DNA of 64,000 nt from GCA-003244245 sp035606945 (GTDB lineage Bacteria; Actinomycetota; Actinomycetes; Mycobacteriales; Pseudonocardiaceae). Each line of letters begins with the position of its first letter. Positions within the stretch are counted from its first letter, which is position 1. Both the position numbers and the translations under genes were made by a program. The stretch covers positions 1 through 64,000 of the forward strand of contig DATNDR010000016.1 of assembly GCA_035606945.1 (NCBI GenBank), in the 5' to 3' direction. Below are positions 35,315-44,127 of the stretch, in pieces. Below the pieces are notes generated by a model. The model saw only the letters and a list, made by a program, of their open reading frames with translations. It was not told the origin of the DNA and ran no database searches.

Positions 35315-36088
35315 TCACTGGGTGGCAGGACGCAATAGCGTCCAGAGATGGGCGACGGCTTCCTGGTCACCGGAGATCTGGACCGACTGATCCGGCAGGC
35401 GTCCCCACGACCAGAGGTACACGGCCATGGGGTCGCCGCTGACCATGGCGTCAGCGGACCTGGCCTCGGCCTGGCTCACCCGCCGGGCGATGGAGCGACC
35501 ACGCTCGAAAATCGCCAGCCAGCGCCGATGCGCCGCTGATAGTGCGACCGCCCCCTGGCGCGGTGACGACATCCGAAGCTCACCGAGGCGGTGACCGAAC
35601 CAGAGGAACAGCAGCTCATCGATGCCGTCCAGGGCTACGTCGGGATCAATGGGATTCACCGGACCGCCAGCCGCAGCTTGCACATCGACACGGTGCACTG
35701 TGGTCTCGTGAGCCATCCGACGTCGCCAGAAGCCGTGGGTACGGTCTGCGGGCCACCAGGTGTCGCACGGTTGCGCCGGGTCGTGCAGGCGCAATTCTGC
35801 AAGTAGCTCCGCCAAACCGATCCGTACAAAGCCCACTAGGTCACCGTCCGATGGCGATCGCTGCCAGTGCTCGGGTCGATGGCCATCGCGCACCCATAGC
35901 CGGGCCACCCGATGCACACTGCCCACGTGCCGCAGGGTCTTTTCCAGGGTGAGATCGGGGCAGCCAGGTACCTCAGCCTGAGCCGCATCAGGTAAGGCCG
36001 AATCCGCTGTATCGAGGATCAGTTCACCCTCTATTCCGATCACGTTGAGCAACCGGCCGTAGTCGATTAGTGACCGCGGAGCCGTCAT
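35315..36088 (-). CDS. Maleylpyruvate isomerase-type (mycothiol/DinB fold) protein
   Basis: 257 residues from ATG 36088, which overlaps the upstream stop (ATGA). The N-terminal helical metal-binding domain of the mycothiol-dependent maleylpyruvate isomerase family is seen: LEKTLRHVGSVHRVARLWV, DTWWPADRTHGFWRRRMAHETTVHRVDVQAA. The C-terminal part fits the associated DUF (LWSWGRLPDQSVQISGD). It is coupled to the HEPN gene and thus may share its SOS control. Enzymatic role unknown. Confidence 0.8.
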   Translation of the reverse strand: MTAPRSLIDYGRLLNVIGIEGELILDTADSALPDAAQAEVPGCPDLTLEKTLRHVGSVHRVARLWVRDGHRPEHWQRSPSDGDLVGFVRIGLAELLAELRLHDPAQPCDTWWPADRTHGFWRRRMAHETTVHRVDVQAAAGGPVNPIDPDVALDGIDELLFLWFGHRLGELRMSSPRQGAVALSAAHRRWLAIFERGRSIARRVSQAEARSADAMVSGDPMAVYLWSWGRLPDQSVQISGDQEAVAHLWTLLRPATQ

Positions 36089-36540
36089 CGGAGTGTCCTG
36101 GTCGCCGACCGCCACGCCAGCGTCAGGAACTGACCGGACTGGCGCACCATGTCGTCGGCGTCGCGGTGGGTCACGAGGCGATGTACGCCCGCCTCGGCGG
36201 CGGCGCGGGTGGCGGAGGCGGACGCGAAAAAAGCCGCCCACTCCGAGAGTTCCGGCGCAACTGTGCTGAGCAACGTCCAGGCGCTGGTCGGCACAGCGCG
36301 GCGGCGCGGCCGGGCGCGCGCCGCGAGTACGGCGGCCGCCCCACGTAGCGCCGCGAGGTGCGCCTGGACGTAGCGTTCTACGGGGTGTGTGGCGTACTCG
36401 GCGTCGATCAACGTCTGCCGAGCTTGTTCGAGCAGGACACGCGCGTTGGGCGGGCACTGACCATTGCTTTCTGAATCACAGTGGCGGGGGCCGTCGTACC
36501 GCGGTCCAATGGATGGGGTGTACGAAGCAACAGCGGGCAC
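36085..36540 (-). CDS. SAV_6107-type HEPN domain protein
   Basis: 151 residues from GTG 36540, supported by GGAGG with a 6-nt spacer. All-helical: LLEQARQTLIDAEYATHPVERYVQAHLAALRGAAAVLAARARP, then SAWTLLSTVAPELSEWAAFFASASATRAAAEAG. This matches the SAV_6107-like HEPN family, found (from memory) near dnaE2 and Y-family polymerase genes in other actinobacteria. A perfect SOS box is 112 bp upstream. No R-x4-6-H RNase motif is obvious, so catalysis is uncertain. Confidence 0.8.
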   Translation of the reverse strand: MPAVASYTPSIGPRYDGPRHCDSESNGQCPPNARVLLEQARQTLIDAEYATHPVERYVQAHLAALRGAAAVLAARARPRRRAVPTSAWTLLSTVAPELSEWAAFFASASATRAAAEAGVHRLVTHRDADDMVRQSGQFLTLAWRSATRTLR

Positions 36541-36651
36541 GTCAGCCTCCGGGTCGGGAGTCGGATGGGCACCATGGGGCGACTCCGCCGTGGGGAAGCC
36601 GGCGGAGTCCGGCGGCGACGCGCTTCCCCCGCGCCACCACCGGACTCGTGT

Positions 36652-36667
36652 TCGAACGTATGTTCGA
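36652..36667. promoter_or_regulatory. LexA (SOS) box upstream of the HEPN gene
   Basis: TCGAACGTATGTTCGA is a perfect consensus match. It sits in the 292-bp gap between the HEPN gene (112 bp away) and the GNAT gene (166 bp away); nothing else is recognisable in this gap apart from the repeat at 36801. The closer HEPN gene is the likelier target. Confidence 0.85.
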
Positions 36668-36800
36668 CACCGTTAAAGGTTAACCCCTCGAGATGAGGGT
36701 GCGTCAAGTGCCAATCTCGGAAAGTCGGCAGGTCGAGACCAGTCGTGGTGTCATGGGAGTCGTGCACCGTGCCGACTCCGCCCGTGTCGCAGGAACCCGG

Positions 36801-36826
36801 CCAACTCAGGAGGCCAACTCAGGAGG
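36801..36826 (+). repeat. Tandem duplicated Shine-Dalgarno segment
   Basis: CCAACTCAGGAGG occurs twice in direct tandem (36801-36813, 36814-36826). The second AGGAGG is the ribosome-binding site of the GNAT gene (GTG 36833). Confidence 0.85.
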
Positions 36827-36832
36827 TCGGCG

Positions 36833-37393
36833 GTGACCGCAATGCCCGTCCGCGAACCAGCGCGGCTGACCGAACTGACCGCCGCGCAGTTGCGCATGCG
36901 GCTCGATGAAGCGCTGCGCATCTACGTCACCGCCATGCGCTACCCGCCCGGCACGGCGGGACATCGCAGCCCGATGTGGCTGGAGCACATGCTGCGGGCA
37001 GGCTGGTTATGTATCGCCGCCTTCGAGGGGGAGAGCCTGATCGGCATCGGTTACGGTTACCGTGGCGCGCCCGGACAGTGGTGGCACGACGAGGTGCACC
37101 GCGGGCTGAGAATGATCGACCCCGCCGCGGCACAACGTGAGCTCGCCGATTACTTCGAGTTGACCGAGTTGCATGTGCACCCCGACGCCCAGGGCAAGGG
37201 AATCGGCGCTGCTCTGCTCACCGAGCTGTTGTCCAAGGTGGACGCTCCCCGAGTGTTGCTGTCCACCCCCGAGGGTCCGACCAGGGCGTGGCGGCTGTAC
37301 CGCCGGTTCGGGTTCACCGACTTGCTGCGCCACTATCACTTCACCGGGGATTCCCGAGACTTCGCCGTGCTGGGCCGCACGCTGCCGCTCTAG
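36833..37393 (+). CDS. GNAT-family N-acetyltransferase
   Basis: 186 residues, GTG start (ATG 36842 also possible) after AGGAGG. The acetyl-CoA-binding motif A is LHVHPDAQGKGIGAALLTELL, followed by the RAWRLYRRFGF motif B. Substrate unknown. Confidence 0.85.
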   Translation: MTAMPVREPARLTELTAAQLRMRLDEALRIYVTAMRYPPGTAGHRSPMWLEHMLRAGWLCIAAFEGESLIGIGYGYRGAPGQWWHDEVHRGLRMIDPAAAQRELADYFELTELHVHPDAQGKGIGAALLTELLSKVDAPRVLLSTPEGPTRAWRLYRRFGFTDLLRHYHFTGDSRDFAVLGRTLPL

Positions 37394-37585
37394 ACGCCTG
37401 AGGTTGGTAGTCGTAAACGACGCCGGTCAGACGGGTTGGCGGTAGTTGAAGGGCGACCAACTGAACCGGGACGCTGTCGTGGCCGAACCGGGGCACGTGT
37501 CGGCACGTACTACCCCTATCGTCGGCAGGCACAGTGGGTGCGGGCCCGGCTACGCGGTGCCGTCTCCCGGATGGCAGGAGGTTCG

Positions 37586-38749
37586 ATGGCGCAGCGCAAC
37601 GCGCTCCCAGTCACCGCTCGCGCTGGAACCCGATCCCTCGATAGACGGCCGGAAGATCAGCCGGTTCATCCACTCGATCACGGCTTACGCGCCGAAGTAC
37701 ATCGCGAATTGGCCACGTTTCTGCAAGGCAAGCGCGACGAGGCGCTGCAGATCGACCCGCAGTTCGTTGCTGCGGTGGATTCGTTGAGCGAGTTCGTCCT
37801 CGGCGGCGGCAAGCGGTTGCGCCCGACGTTCGCCTGGTGGGGTTGGCGTGGCGCCGGAGGTTCCCCCTTCGACCCGCAGGCCCACGCGGTGCTGCGGGCC
37901 GTCAGCTCCCTGGAGCTGATCCAGGCCTGCGCGCTGGTGCACGACGACCTCATGGACGACTCCACCAGCCGACGCGGCGCGCCGACGGTGCACGTCGAGT
38001 TCACCGCCCGCCATCGCGCGGCCGGTTGGCTCGGTACCCCCGAGCGATTCGGCGCGGCCACCGCCATCCTGCTCGGCGACATCGCCCTGGCCTGGGCCGA
38101 CGACATGCTGCGAAGCGCGGATCTGTGGCCCGACCAGCTAGGCCGGGCGCACACGGTGTGGCAGGCGATGCGCACCGAGGTGCTCGCCGGGCAGTACCTC
38201 GACATCCTCACCCAGGCCTGCGGCGACGAGACACCCGAGACCGCGCTACAAATCGACCGGTACAAGACCGCGGCCTACACCGTGGAACGTCCCCTGCACC
38301 TGGGCGCCGCGATCGCCGGAGCCGACCCAGCACTCATCGGCGCCTACCGCCGCTTCGGCGCCGACATCGGTATCGCGTTTCAGCTCCGTGACGACCTGTT
38401 GGGCATGTTCGGTGACCCCTCTATCACGGGCAAGCCCGCCGGCGACGACCTGCGCGAGGGCAAGCGCACCCTGCTGTTGGCCTACGGCCTGCGCGCCGCC
38501 GACGAAAAAAGCCAGACCGGAGCCGCCGAGATACTCCGCAACGCAATCGGGAACCCGCAGGTGGACGAGGACACTGTCATCAAGGTCCGCGAGCTGCTGA
38601 TCGAGATCGGCGCGGTGGCCGAGGTGGAACGCCGGATCAGCACGCTCACCGACTCAGCACTGCGCAGTCTGGGCACCGCTGACCTCGGTGAGCCGGCTGG
38701 CACCCGGCTGGCGGAGCTAGCCGCCCAGGCCACCTGCCGGGTGCAGTGA
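37586..38749 (+). CDS. crtE: Polyprenyl (geranylgeranyl-type) diphosphate synthase
   Basis: 387 residues from ATG 37586, chosen for AGGAGG-4nt-ATG. First Asp-rich motif LVHDDLMDDS, second QLRDDLLGMFGD, plus GGGKRLRPTF. It makes the C20 (or longer) prenyl diphosphate feeding CrtB. It heads the run crtE-crtI-mptA-crtB; the pairing with mptA mirrors idsA2-mptA of mycobacteria, so it may also serve polyprenyl carrier synthesis. Confidence 0.88.
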   Translation: MAQRNALPVTARAGTRSLDRRPEDQPVHPLDHGLRAEVHRELATFLQGKRDEALQIDPQFVAAVDSLSEFVLGGGKRLRPTFAWWGWRGAGGSPFDPQAHAVLRAVSSLELIQACALVHDDLMDDSTSRRGAPTVHVEFTARHRAAGWLGTPERFGAATAILLGDIALAWADDMLRSADLWPDQLGRAHTVWQAMRTEVLAGQYLDILTQACGDETPETALQIDRYKTAAYTVERPLHLGAAIAGADPALIGAYRRFGADIGIAFQLRDDLLGMFGDPSITGKPAGDDLREGKRTLLLAYGLRAADEKSQTGAAEILRNAIGNPQVDEDTVIKVRELLIEIGAVAEVERRISTLTDSALRSLGTADLGEPAGTRLAELAAQATCRVQ

Positions 38750-38773
38750 ACGACCGCGCGTAACGTGCCACCC

Positions 38774-40306
38774 ATGCGTACCGTGCCCGGACCCACCGAT
38801 CACGTCGTCGTCGTCGGCGCCGGACTTGCCGGCTTGTCGGCGGCACTGCACCTGCTCGGATCCGGTCGCCGGGTAACCGTGCTGGAGGCGCAGCCCCACC
38901 CGGGCGGTCGAGCGGGGCGGATGGATCTCGCCGGTTACCGGGTGGATACCGGCCCCACCGTGCTCACCATGCCGGAGCTGGCCGACGAGGCGCTCGCCGC
39001 GGTGGGTGACTCACTGGCCGCGCGGTTGGACCTGGTGGCGCTGCACCCGGCCTACCGAGCCCGTTTCGCCGACGGGTCGGTGATCAACGTGCACACCGAC
39101 GCTGAGGCCATGGAGGCGGAGATCCGGGCGGTGGCCGGGCCCGAGGAGGCACTCGGCTACGTGCGACTGCGGCGCTGGCTCACCAGGCTCTACCAGGTCG
39201 AGATCGGCCGGTTCATCGGCGGCAACTTCGACTCCCCGCTGGACCTGGTGGCCGGCCGCGACGCGGTCCGCGATCTGGCCACGCTGGCCGTCCTGGGCGG
39301 CTTCGGCCGGCTCGGAGCGCAAGTAAGTCGCTTTGTCTCCGACGACCGGCTGAAACGAATATTCTCCTTCCAATCGCTCTACGCCGGAGTGCCCCCACAA
39401 CACGCCCTCGGCGCGTACGCGGTGATCGCCTACATGGACACGGTGGCGGGAGTCTGGTTCCCCCGCGGTGGAATTCAGGCGCTGCCCCAGGCGCTGGCCG
39501 ACGCGGCCGACGGCGCCGGCGCCGACCTGCGCTACAACACGACCGTTACGAAGCTGGAGCGTCGCGGGGAACGGGTCACCGCGGTACACACGGCCGACGG
39601 CGACCGGGTGGCCGCCGATGCCGTGGTGCTCACGCCGGACCTTCCGGTGGTACACCGGCTGCTGGGACGCGCGCCACGCAGGCTCGTGCCGCTGCGCTGG
39701 TCACCTTCGGCGGTAGTACTGCACGCCGGCGTCCGGCCCGGCAGCGACCCGGGGTGGACCGGGCTGGCGCACCACACGATCACCTTCGGGCAAGCCTGGG
39801 AACGCACCTTCGATGAGATCATCTACCGTGGACGACTGATGACCGATCCATCGCTGCTGATCACTCGCCCGACCGCCACCGACCCGAGCCTGGCCCCCGG
39901 CGGCCGGGAGCTGCTCTACATCCTCGCGCCGTGTCCCAACCTGCACACGGCGCCGCTGGACTGGGCCACCCTCGGATCTGCCTACCGCGATGAGCTGGTC
40001 GGCACTCTGGAGCAGCGGGGCCTGACCGACCTGAATGAGGCCATCGAAGTCGAGCAGCTCATCACGCCGGCGGACTGGGCCAAGCAGGGTCTGGCAGTCG
40101 GCACACCATTCTCCGCGGCGCACACCTTCGCCCAGACCGGGCCGTTTCGCCCCGCGAACCTGGTGCGCGGGCACAGCAATGTCGTGCTTGCCGGTTGCGG
40201 CACCACTCCCGGGGTGGGCGTGCCCACCGCGCTCATCTCCGGCAAGCTCGCCGCTGCCCGGATCAGCGCGACGGGAGACCGCCAGCGGACCGCTGCGGGC
40301 CGCTGA
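38774..40306 (+). CDS. crtI: Phytoene desaturase (CrtI-type)
   Basis: 510 residues from ATG 38774 (GTG 38765 in frame). N-terminal FAD motif VVVGAGLAGLSAALHLLGSGRRVTVLEA and the C-terminal family signature ending VLAGCGTTPGVGVPTALISGKLAA. It introduces double bonds into phytoene. It lies 24 nt downstream of crtE. Confidence 0.92.
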   Translation: MRTVPGPTDHVVVVGAGLAGLSAALHLLGSGRRVTVLEAQPHPGGRAGRMDLAGYRVDTGPTVLTMPELADEALAAVGDSLAARLDLVALHPAYRARFADGSVINVHTDAEAMEAEIRAVAGPEEALGYVRLRRWLTRLYQVEIGRFIGGNFDSPLDLVAGRDAVRDLATLAVLGGFGRLGAQVSRFVSDDRLKRIFSFQSLYAGVPPQHALGAYAVIAYMDTVAGVWFPRGGIQALPQALADAADGAGADLRYNTTVTKLERRGERVTAVHTADGDRVAADAVVLTPDLPVVHRLLGRAPRRLVPLRWSPSAVVLHAGVRPGSDPGWTGLAHHTITFGQAWERTFDEIIYRGRLMTDPSLLITRPTATDPSLAPGGRELLYILAPCPNLHTAPLDWATLGSAYRDELVGTLEQRGLTDLNEAIEVEQLITPADWAKQGLAVGTPFSAAHTFAQTGPFRPANLVRGHSNVVLAGCGTTPGVGVPTALISGKLAAARISATGDRQRTAAGR

Positions 40307-40314
40307 CACCAACT

Positions 40315-40347
40315 AGGTCACTAGAAGGTCACGACAAGGTCACCGCT
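40315..40347 (+). promoter_or_regulatory. Three 11-bp direct-repeat units before mptA
   Basis: AGGTCAC recurs at 40315, 40326 and 40337, exactly 11 bp apart, in the 81-bp gap between crtI and mptA. The units fit the 11-nt direct-repeat design of Streptomyces PhoP boxes (core G[G/T]TCA). It could equally be a site for another OmpR-type regulator. Confidence 0.55.
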
Positions 40348-40387
40348 GGTCGGGGTGGCGTCACGCTATGGGACCATACGGGCCGCT

Positions 40388-41983
40388 ATGACGTCGAACC
40401 CCGGACCTGCCGCAGGCGCTTCTGGCCACGCGCTTCTCGAGGCAGCCGGAAGGCAGCGGCCAATTCAGGGCTCAGACCACTACGAGCACTCACTGCTCCT
40501 CGACCGGCTGCGCACGACGGGGCTGTTCTCCGGCACGGCGCTGCTCGGATTGATCGGGTCGCTGCTGCTCGCAGCTATGGCGGTCGGTGCAGGCGGCATC
40601 CTCGTCAACGACCCATTGATCGATGGGGGGTCACTGTCCTGGATCCGTTACGGGCACGGGCATGACCTGGCCACGGTAGGGCTATATGCCGGCGTCGCGA
40701 TGCTCGTGTGGGCGTGGGTGCGGCTGGGCCGCGACGTGCTCGCCGGTACCGCAACCGCCCAGCAGGTGACCGTCGCCGGGGTGGCCTGGGCGGCTCCGTT
40801 GGTGCTGTCACCGCCGCTGTTCACCAGGGATGTCTACAGCTACCTGGCACAGGGTGCGCTCGCCCTGCGCGGGCTGGATCCCTACCTGGTCGGCCCGTCC
40901 AAGCTGCCGCCCGGAGCCGTCGCCGACAACGTGCACTACGTGTGGCAAACGACCCCGGCACCTTACGGCCCGCTGTTCATCTACATCGCCAAGATGATCA
41001 ACGCCGCGACTGGTGACCACCTGATCCTCGGGGTCATCGGTATGCGGCTGGTCTTGCTCAGCGGTTTCGCCGCGTTGGTCTTCGCGCTGCCCCGGCTTGC
41101 GCACCGGCTCGGCGGCAATCCCGCCGTCGCGCTGTGGCTGGTGATCGCCAATCCGCTGACGGTGGTGCATCTGGTCGGTGGCCCGCACAACGATCTGCTG
41201 ATGATCGGCCTGCTGGCGATGGGCACGCTGCTGGTGTTGGAGCACCGGCACGCCGCCGGGATCGCGCTGGGAACCATGGCGATGGCGATCAAGGCGTCGG
41301 CCGGAGTCGTGCTGCCGTTTCTGGTGTGGATCTGGGCGACTCGGCTGCCCGGTACCCGGCGCACCCAGCTGCAACGCGCCAGCGCGGGCAGCATGGTGGT
41401 CTTCGCCACGGTCTTTGCCGGCATTACCTTGGTCTCCGGCGTCGGGCTGGGCTGGATCCCCGCGCTGGATGCCCCGTCACTCATCGTGAACTGGATGTCA
41501 TTGCCCACCGCTGCCGGCGAAGTCGTGCACGCCGTGGTCGCCCCATTCGGTCAGGTGAGCGACCACCCGTTCATCATGGTCTGCCGTTTGCTGGGCTCCG
41601 CGGTATTCGTCGCCATCCTCATCCGGCAGTGGTGGCTTGCCAGAAACGACGGGCCGCCGCAGACCATCAGCCGTGCATCGACTGCGTTGCTGTGGGCGGC
41701 GCTGCTCGCCCCAGCCACCCTTCCGTGGTATTTCAGCTGGGCTCTCGTGCTCGGCGCGGTCCGGCCGTGGCCGCGACGTACGCTGGCGTGGGTGGTCACC
41801 GGTTGTACCTGGCTGGTGGTGTGCACCTACCCCACCGGAGAAAGCGCCTACACCTCGTGGCCGTACCAGCTCGCGGTGGTGGCCGTGTCGTTGATCGCGG
41901 GTGCCTCGCTGCTGCGCCCCGATCCTTGTGGACTACGGGCGCGCGTTGCCTTCACCTGCCCGGCACGGGCGGGCACGAAATGA
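40388..41983 (+). CDS. mptA: Alpha-(1->6)-mannopyranosyltransferase, MptA type
   Basis: 531 residues from ATG 40388. A GT-C membrane transferase with about 12 helices; the first extracellular loop carries the expected FTRDVYSYLAQGAL motif, then NPLTVVHLVGGPHNDLLMI. It extends the alpha-1,6-mannan backbone of lipomannan/lipoarabinomannan using polyprenyl-phosphomannose. The position next to a polyprenyl synthase supports MptA rather than MptB. It overlaps crtB by 4 nt (ATGA). Confidence 0.85.
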   Translation: MTSNPGPAAGASGHALLEAAGRQRPIQGSDHYEHSLLLDRLRTTGLFSGTALLGLIGSLLLAAMAVGAGGILVNDPLIDGGSLSWIRYGHGHDLATVGLYAGVAMLVWAWVRLGRDVLAGTATAQQVTVAGVAWAAPLVLSPPLFTRDVYSYLAQGALALRGLDPYLVGPSKLPPGAVADNVHYVWQTTPAPYGPLFIYIAKMINAATGDHLILGVIGMRLVLLSGFAALVFALPRLAHRLGGNPAVALWLVIANPLTVVHLVGGPHNDLLMIGLLAMGTLLVLEHRHAAGIALGTMAMAIKASAGVVLPFLVWIWATRLPGTRRTQLQRASAGSMVVFATVFAGITLVSGVGLGWIPALDAPSLIVNWMSLPTAAGEVVHAVVAPFGQVSDHPFIMVCRLLGSAVFVAILIRQWWLARNDGPPQTISRASTALLWAALLAPATLPWYFSWALVLGAVRPWPRRTLAWVVTGCTWLVVCTYPTGESAYTSWPYQLAVVAVSLIAGASLLRPDPCGLRARVAFTCPARAGTK

Positions 41984-42930
41984 GCCGCGAGCTCGATGCC
42001 GCGGGCATCACCGAACCTGCGTTGCGCGCCTCGTATACCCGCTGCCGGGAACTCAACGCCGCGCACGGCCGTACCTACTTCTTGGCGACCCGGCTGCTGA
42101 CACCCGCCCAACGGCCGGCGATCCACGCGCTGTACGGGCTGGCCCGGTACGCCGATGAGATCGTCGATGACCTGTCCGACACGCGGCCGTGGGCCGACCG
42201 CGTCGCGGAATTGGACGTCCTGGCGCAGCACCTGCGCGACGGATTGGCGCACGGTCATTCGGATCACCCGGTGCTGGCCGCGCCGGTGCACGCTGCGGTC
42301 CGTTACCAGATCGATCCGCAGCACTTCGTCGATTTCATGGTCTCGATGCGGATGGATCGGCCGGTGGAGCAGGGCGGCGTTGCCGGCTATCGGACTTTCG
42401 ACGAACTCGCCCGTTACGTCTACGGCTCAGCGGCGGTGATCGGGCTGCAGGTGCTTCCCGTGCTGGGCACCGTGGTCCCACGGGCACGTGCCGAGCCACA
42501 CGCGGCTGCGCTGGGCATCGCGTTCCAGATCACCAACTTCCTCCGCGACGTCGGAGAGGACCTCGACCGCGGACGGGTTTACCTGCCCGCCGACGAGCTG
42601 GCGTCGTTCGGAGTGGACCGGGAGTTGCTGGGGTGGTGCCGCAGTACTGGGCACCCCGATCGCCGGGTGCACCGCGCGTTGGCCTACCTGGTGGCGCGCA
42701 CCCGAGCGATCTACCGCAGGGCGGCACCGGGGATCCCCATGCTCGCCCCGGTCTCGCGGGCCTGCGTGGCCACCGCGTTCCGGTTGTACGGCGGCATCCT
42801 CGATGAGATCGAGGCAGCCGACTACCACATCCTGGCTCGCCGCGTCGCGGTACCTAACCACCGCCGCCTCGCCGTGGCGTTGCCCGGCCTGGGTCGCGCG
42901 TTGCTTGCGCGGGTGCAACTACCGGGCTGA
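41980..42930 (+). CDS. crtB: Phytoene synthase
   Basis: 316 residues from ATG 41980, set by the 4-nt overlap. Asp-rich motifs YADEIVDDL and ITNFLRDVGEDLDRGRVYLP are intact. It condenses two geranylgeranyl diphosphates to phytoene, the substrate of CrtI. No cyclase or ketolase gene follows, so the window shows only an acyclic carotenoid core pathway. Confidence 0.93.
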   Translation: MSRELDAAGITEPALRASYTRCRELNAAHGRTYFLATRLLTPAQRPAIHALYGLARYADEIVDDLSDTRPWADRVAELDVLAQHLRDGLAHGHSDHPVLAAPVHAAVRYQIDPQHFVDFMVSMRMDRPVEQGGVAGYRTFDELARYVYGSAAVIGLQVLPVLGTVVPRARAEPHAAALGIAFQITNFLRDVGEDLDRGRVYLPADELASFGVDRELLGWCRSTGHPDRRVHRALAYLVARTRAIYRRAAPGIPMLAPVSRACVATAFRLYGGILDEIEAADYHILARRVAVPNHRRLAVALPGLGRALLARVQLPG

Positions 42931-42951
42931 TTCCTCGCGCAATGTCGGGCA

Positions 42952-44127
42952 TCAGGTCCCTTCCCCAGCGCACCCAGGCGCCGCCAGACCGTAGACGCGT
43001 TTGGCGTTATCGGTACCTACCATCCGCGCGACGCGCACTGCGTCGGCGGCCGACCACTCCCCCGACTCCACCCACACTCCCAGCACGCTTGCCATCGCCC
43101 GTCTCCACAGCAGCGCACCGAGATAGTGCAGCTCAGCCGGACCCCACGCGTCGGAAGAGAACAGCAGTTTGCCGAACGGGGCTACTTCCAGTGCTTCCGC
43201 CACGATGGCCCGCGACCGCGCCCCGGTGTAGTTCACGGCCAATCCGACATCGAGGTACACATGCGGAAAAACGTGGGCCAGATAGCCTGCGCTGCGGTGA
43301 TACGGGTAGCAGTGCAGCAGCAGCACCGGAACCCGGCGATCCTGCACCCGGCGCAGAAACTCCGTCATGAGCGACGGGTCACAGCGGTGCAGGGTCAGAT
43401 CAGGGTCGCCGTACCCGACGTGGAACTGAAGGGGAAGCCCCCGGGCAGCGCCCACTGACAAACCCGCCCACAGCACGTGGCGCAGCAGTACCGGGTCGGT
43501 CAGGCGCAGTTGGGCGGTTTCCCGTTCGCGCAGCCATTGCCCAGCGGCCTGACGCACGGCAGCTGGGCTCGGCGGTTCGGGATCGAAGTCCAGGCCGTAC
43601 CGGTAGGCGATGACGGACTTGAGCCCGGCGGCGTGCCGGACACGATCGTCCAGCGTCGCGGCGAACCGGTCGGCGAACCCGGCGGCATCCACGCCACTGG
43701 CCGCGACCTGCTCGGCCACCGATTCCAGGCGCACGATCTCCGACGCCGCCGCGCCGGAGACGGCCGCCATCTCGCTGTGCCCCAGGATGTGCCCAGTCCG
43801 GTAACCGGTGTCGACCAGGAACCGCTCGATGCCGCTGGCCGTGAGAAGACGGCCAGTCACTTCATAGGCACCGAGCTCTCGTCGGCGGTCGATGTAGGCC
43901 TCGACGGGCGCGTGCGCAGGCAGATCGAGTATCGGGGCACACCAGCGGCGGACCGCAAAGCCCAGCTGGGAATCCAAGTGCGTGGTACCCGCGGGCGCCG
44001 GCCACGGAGATTCAGTGAAGCCGGCTTCGAACAGACCAGCGTCGAGCGTCGCAATCGTCGCGCCGTGGACGTGGTGGTCTACCAGCGGCAGGCCATCAAT
44101 TGTGGCGCGCAGACTGTCAACACTCAC
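42952..44127 (-). CDS. Amidohydrolase-family protein
   Basis: About 391 residues from GTG 44127; longer starts exist inside the SRPBCC gene. TIM-barrel amidohydrolase features: LVDHHVHGATI (metal HxH), an internal Lys (LKSVIAYRYG), LQFHVGYGDPD, LLLHCYPYHRSAGYLA and LLFSSDAWGPAELHYLG (late Asp). It resembles the FluG/uronate-isomerase-like branch. Substrate unknown. Its start overlaps the SRPBCC stop by 11 nt. Confidence 0.8.
   Translation of the reverse strand: MSVDSLRATIDGLPLVDHHVHGATIATLDAGLFEAGFTESPWPAPAGTTHLDSQLGFAVRRWCAPILDLPAHAPVEAYIDRRRELGAYEVTGRLLTASGIERFLVDTGYRTGHILGHSEMAAVSGAAASEIVRLESVAEQVAASGVDAAGFADRFAATLDDRVRHAAGLKSVIAYRYGLDFDPEPPSPAAVRQAAGQWLRERETAQLRLTDPVLLRHVLWAGLSVGAARGLPLQFHVGYGDPDLTLHRCDPSLMTEFLRRVQDRRVPVLLLHCYPYHRSAGYLAHVFPHVYLDVGLAVNYTGARSRAIVAEALEVAPFGKLLFSSDAWGPAELHYLGALLWRRAMASVLGVWVESGEWSAADAVRVARMVGTDNAKRVYGLAAPGCAGEGT

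Noticed and set aside
36408..36767. Minus-strand frame of 119 codons over the SOS box
   Set aside because: Covers the HEPN gene start in another frame; composition is not protein-like and the HEPN start has its own GGAGG site.
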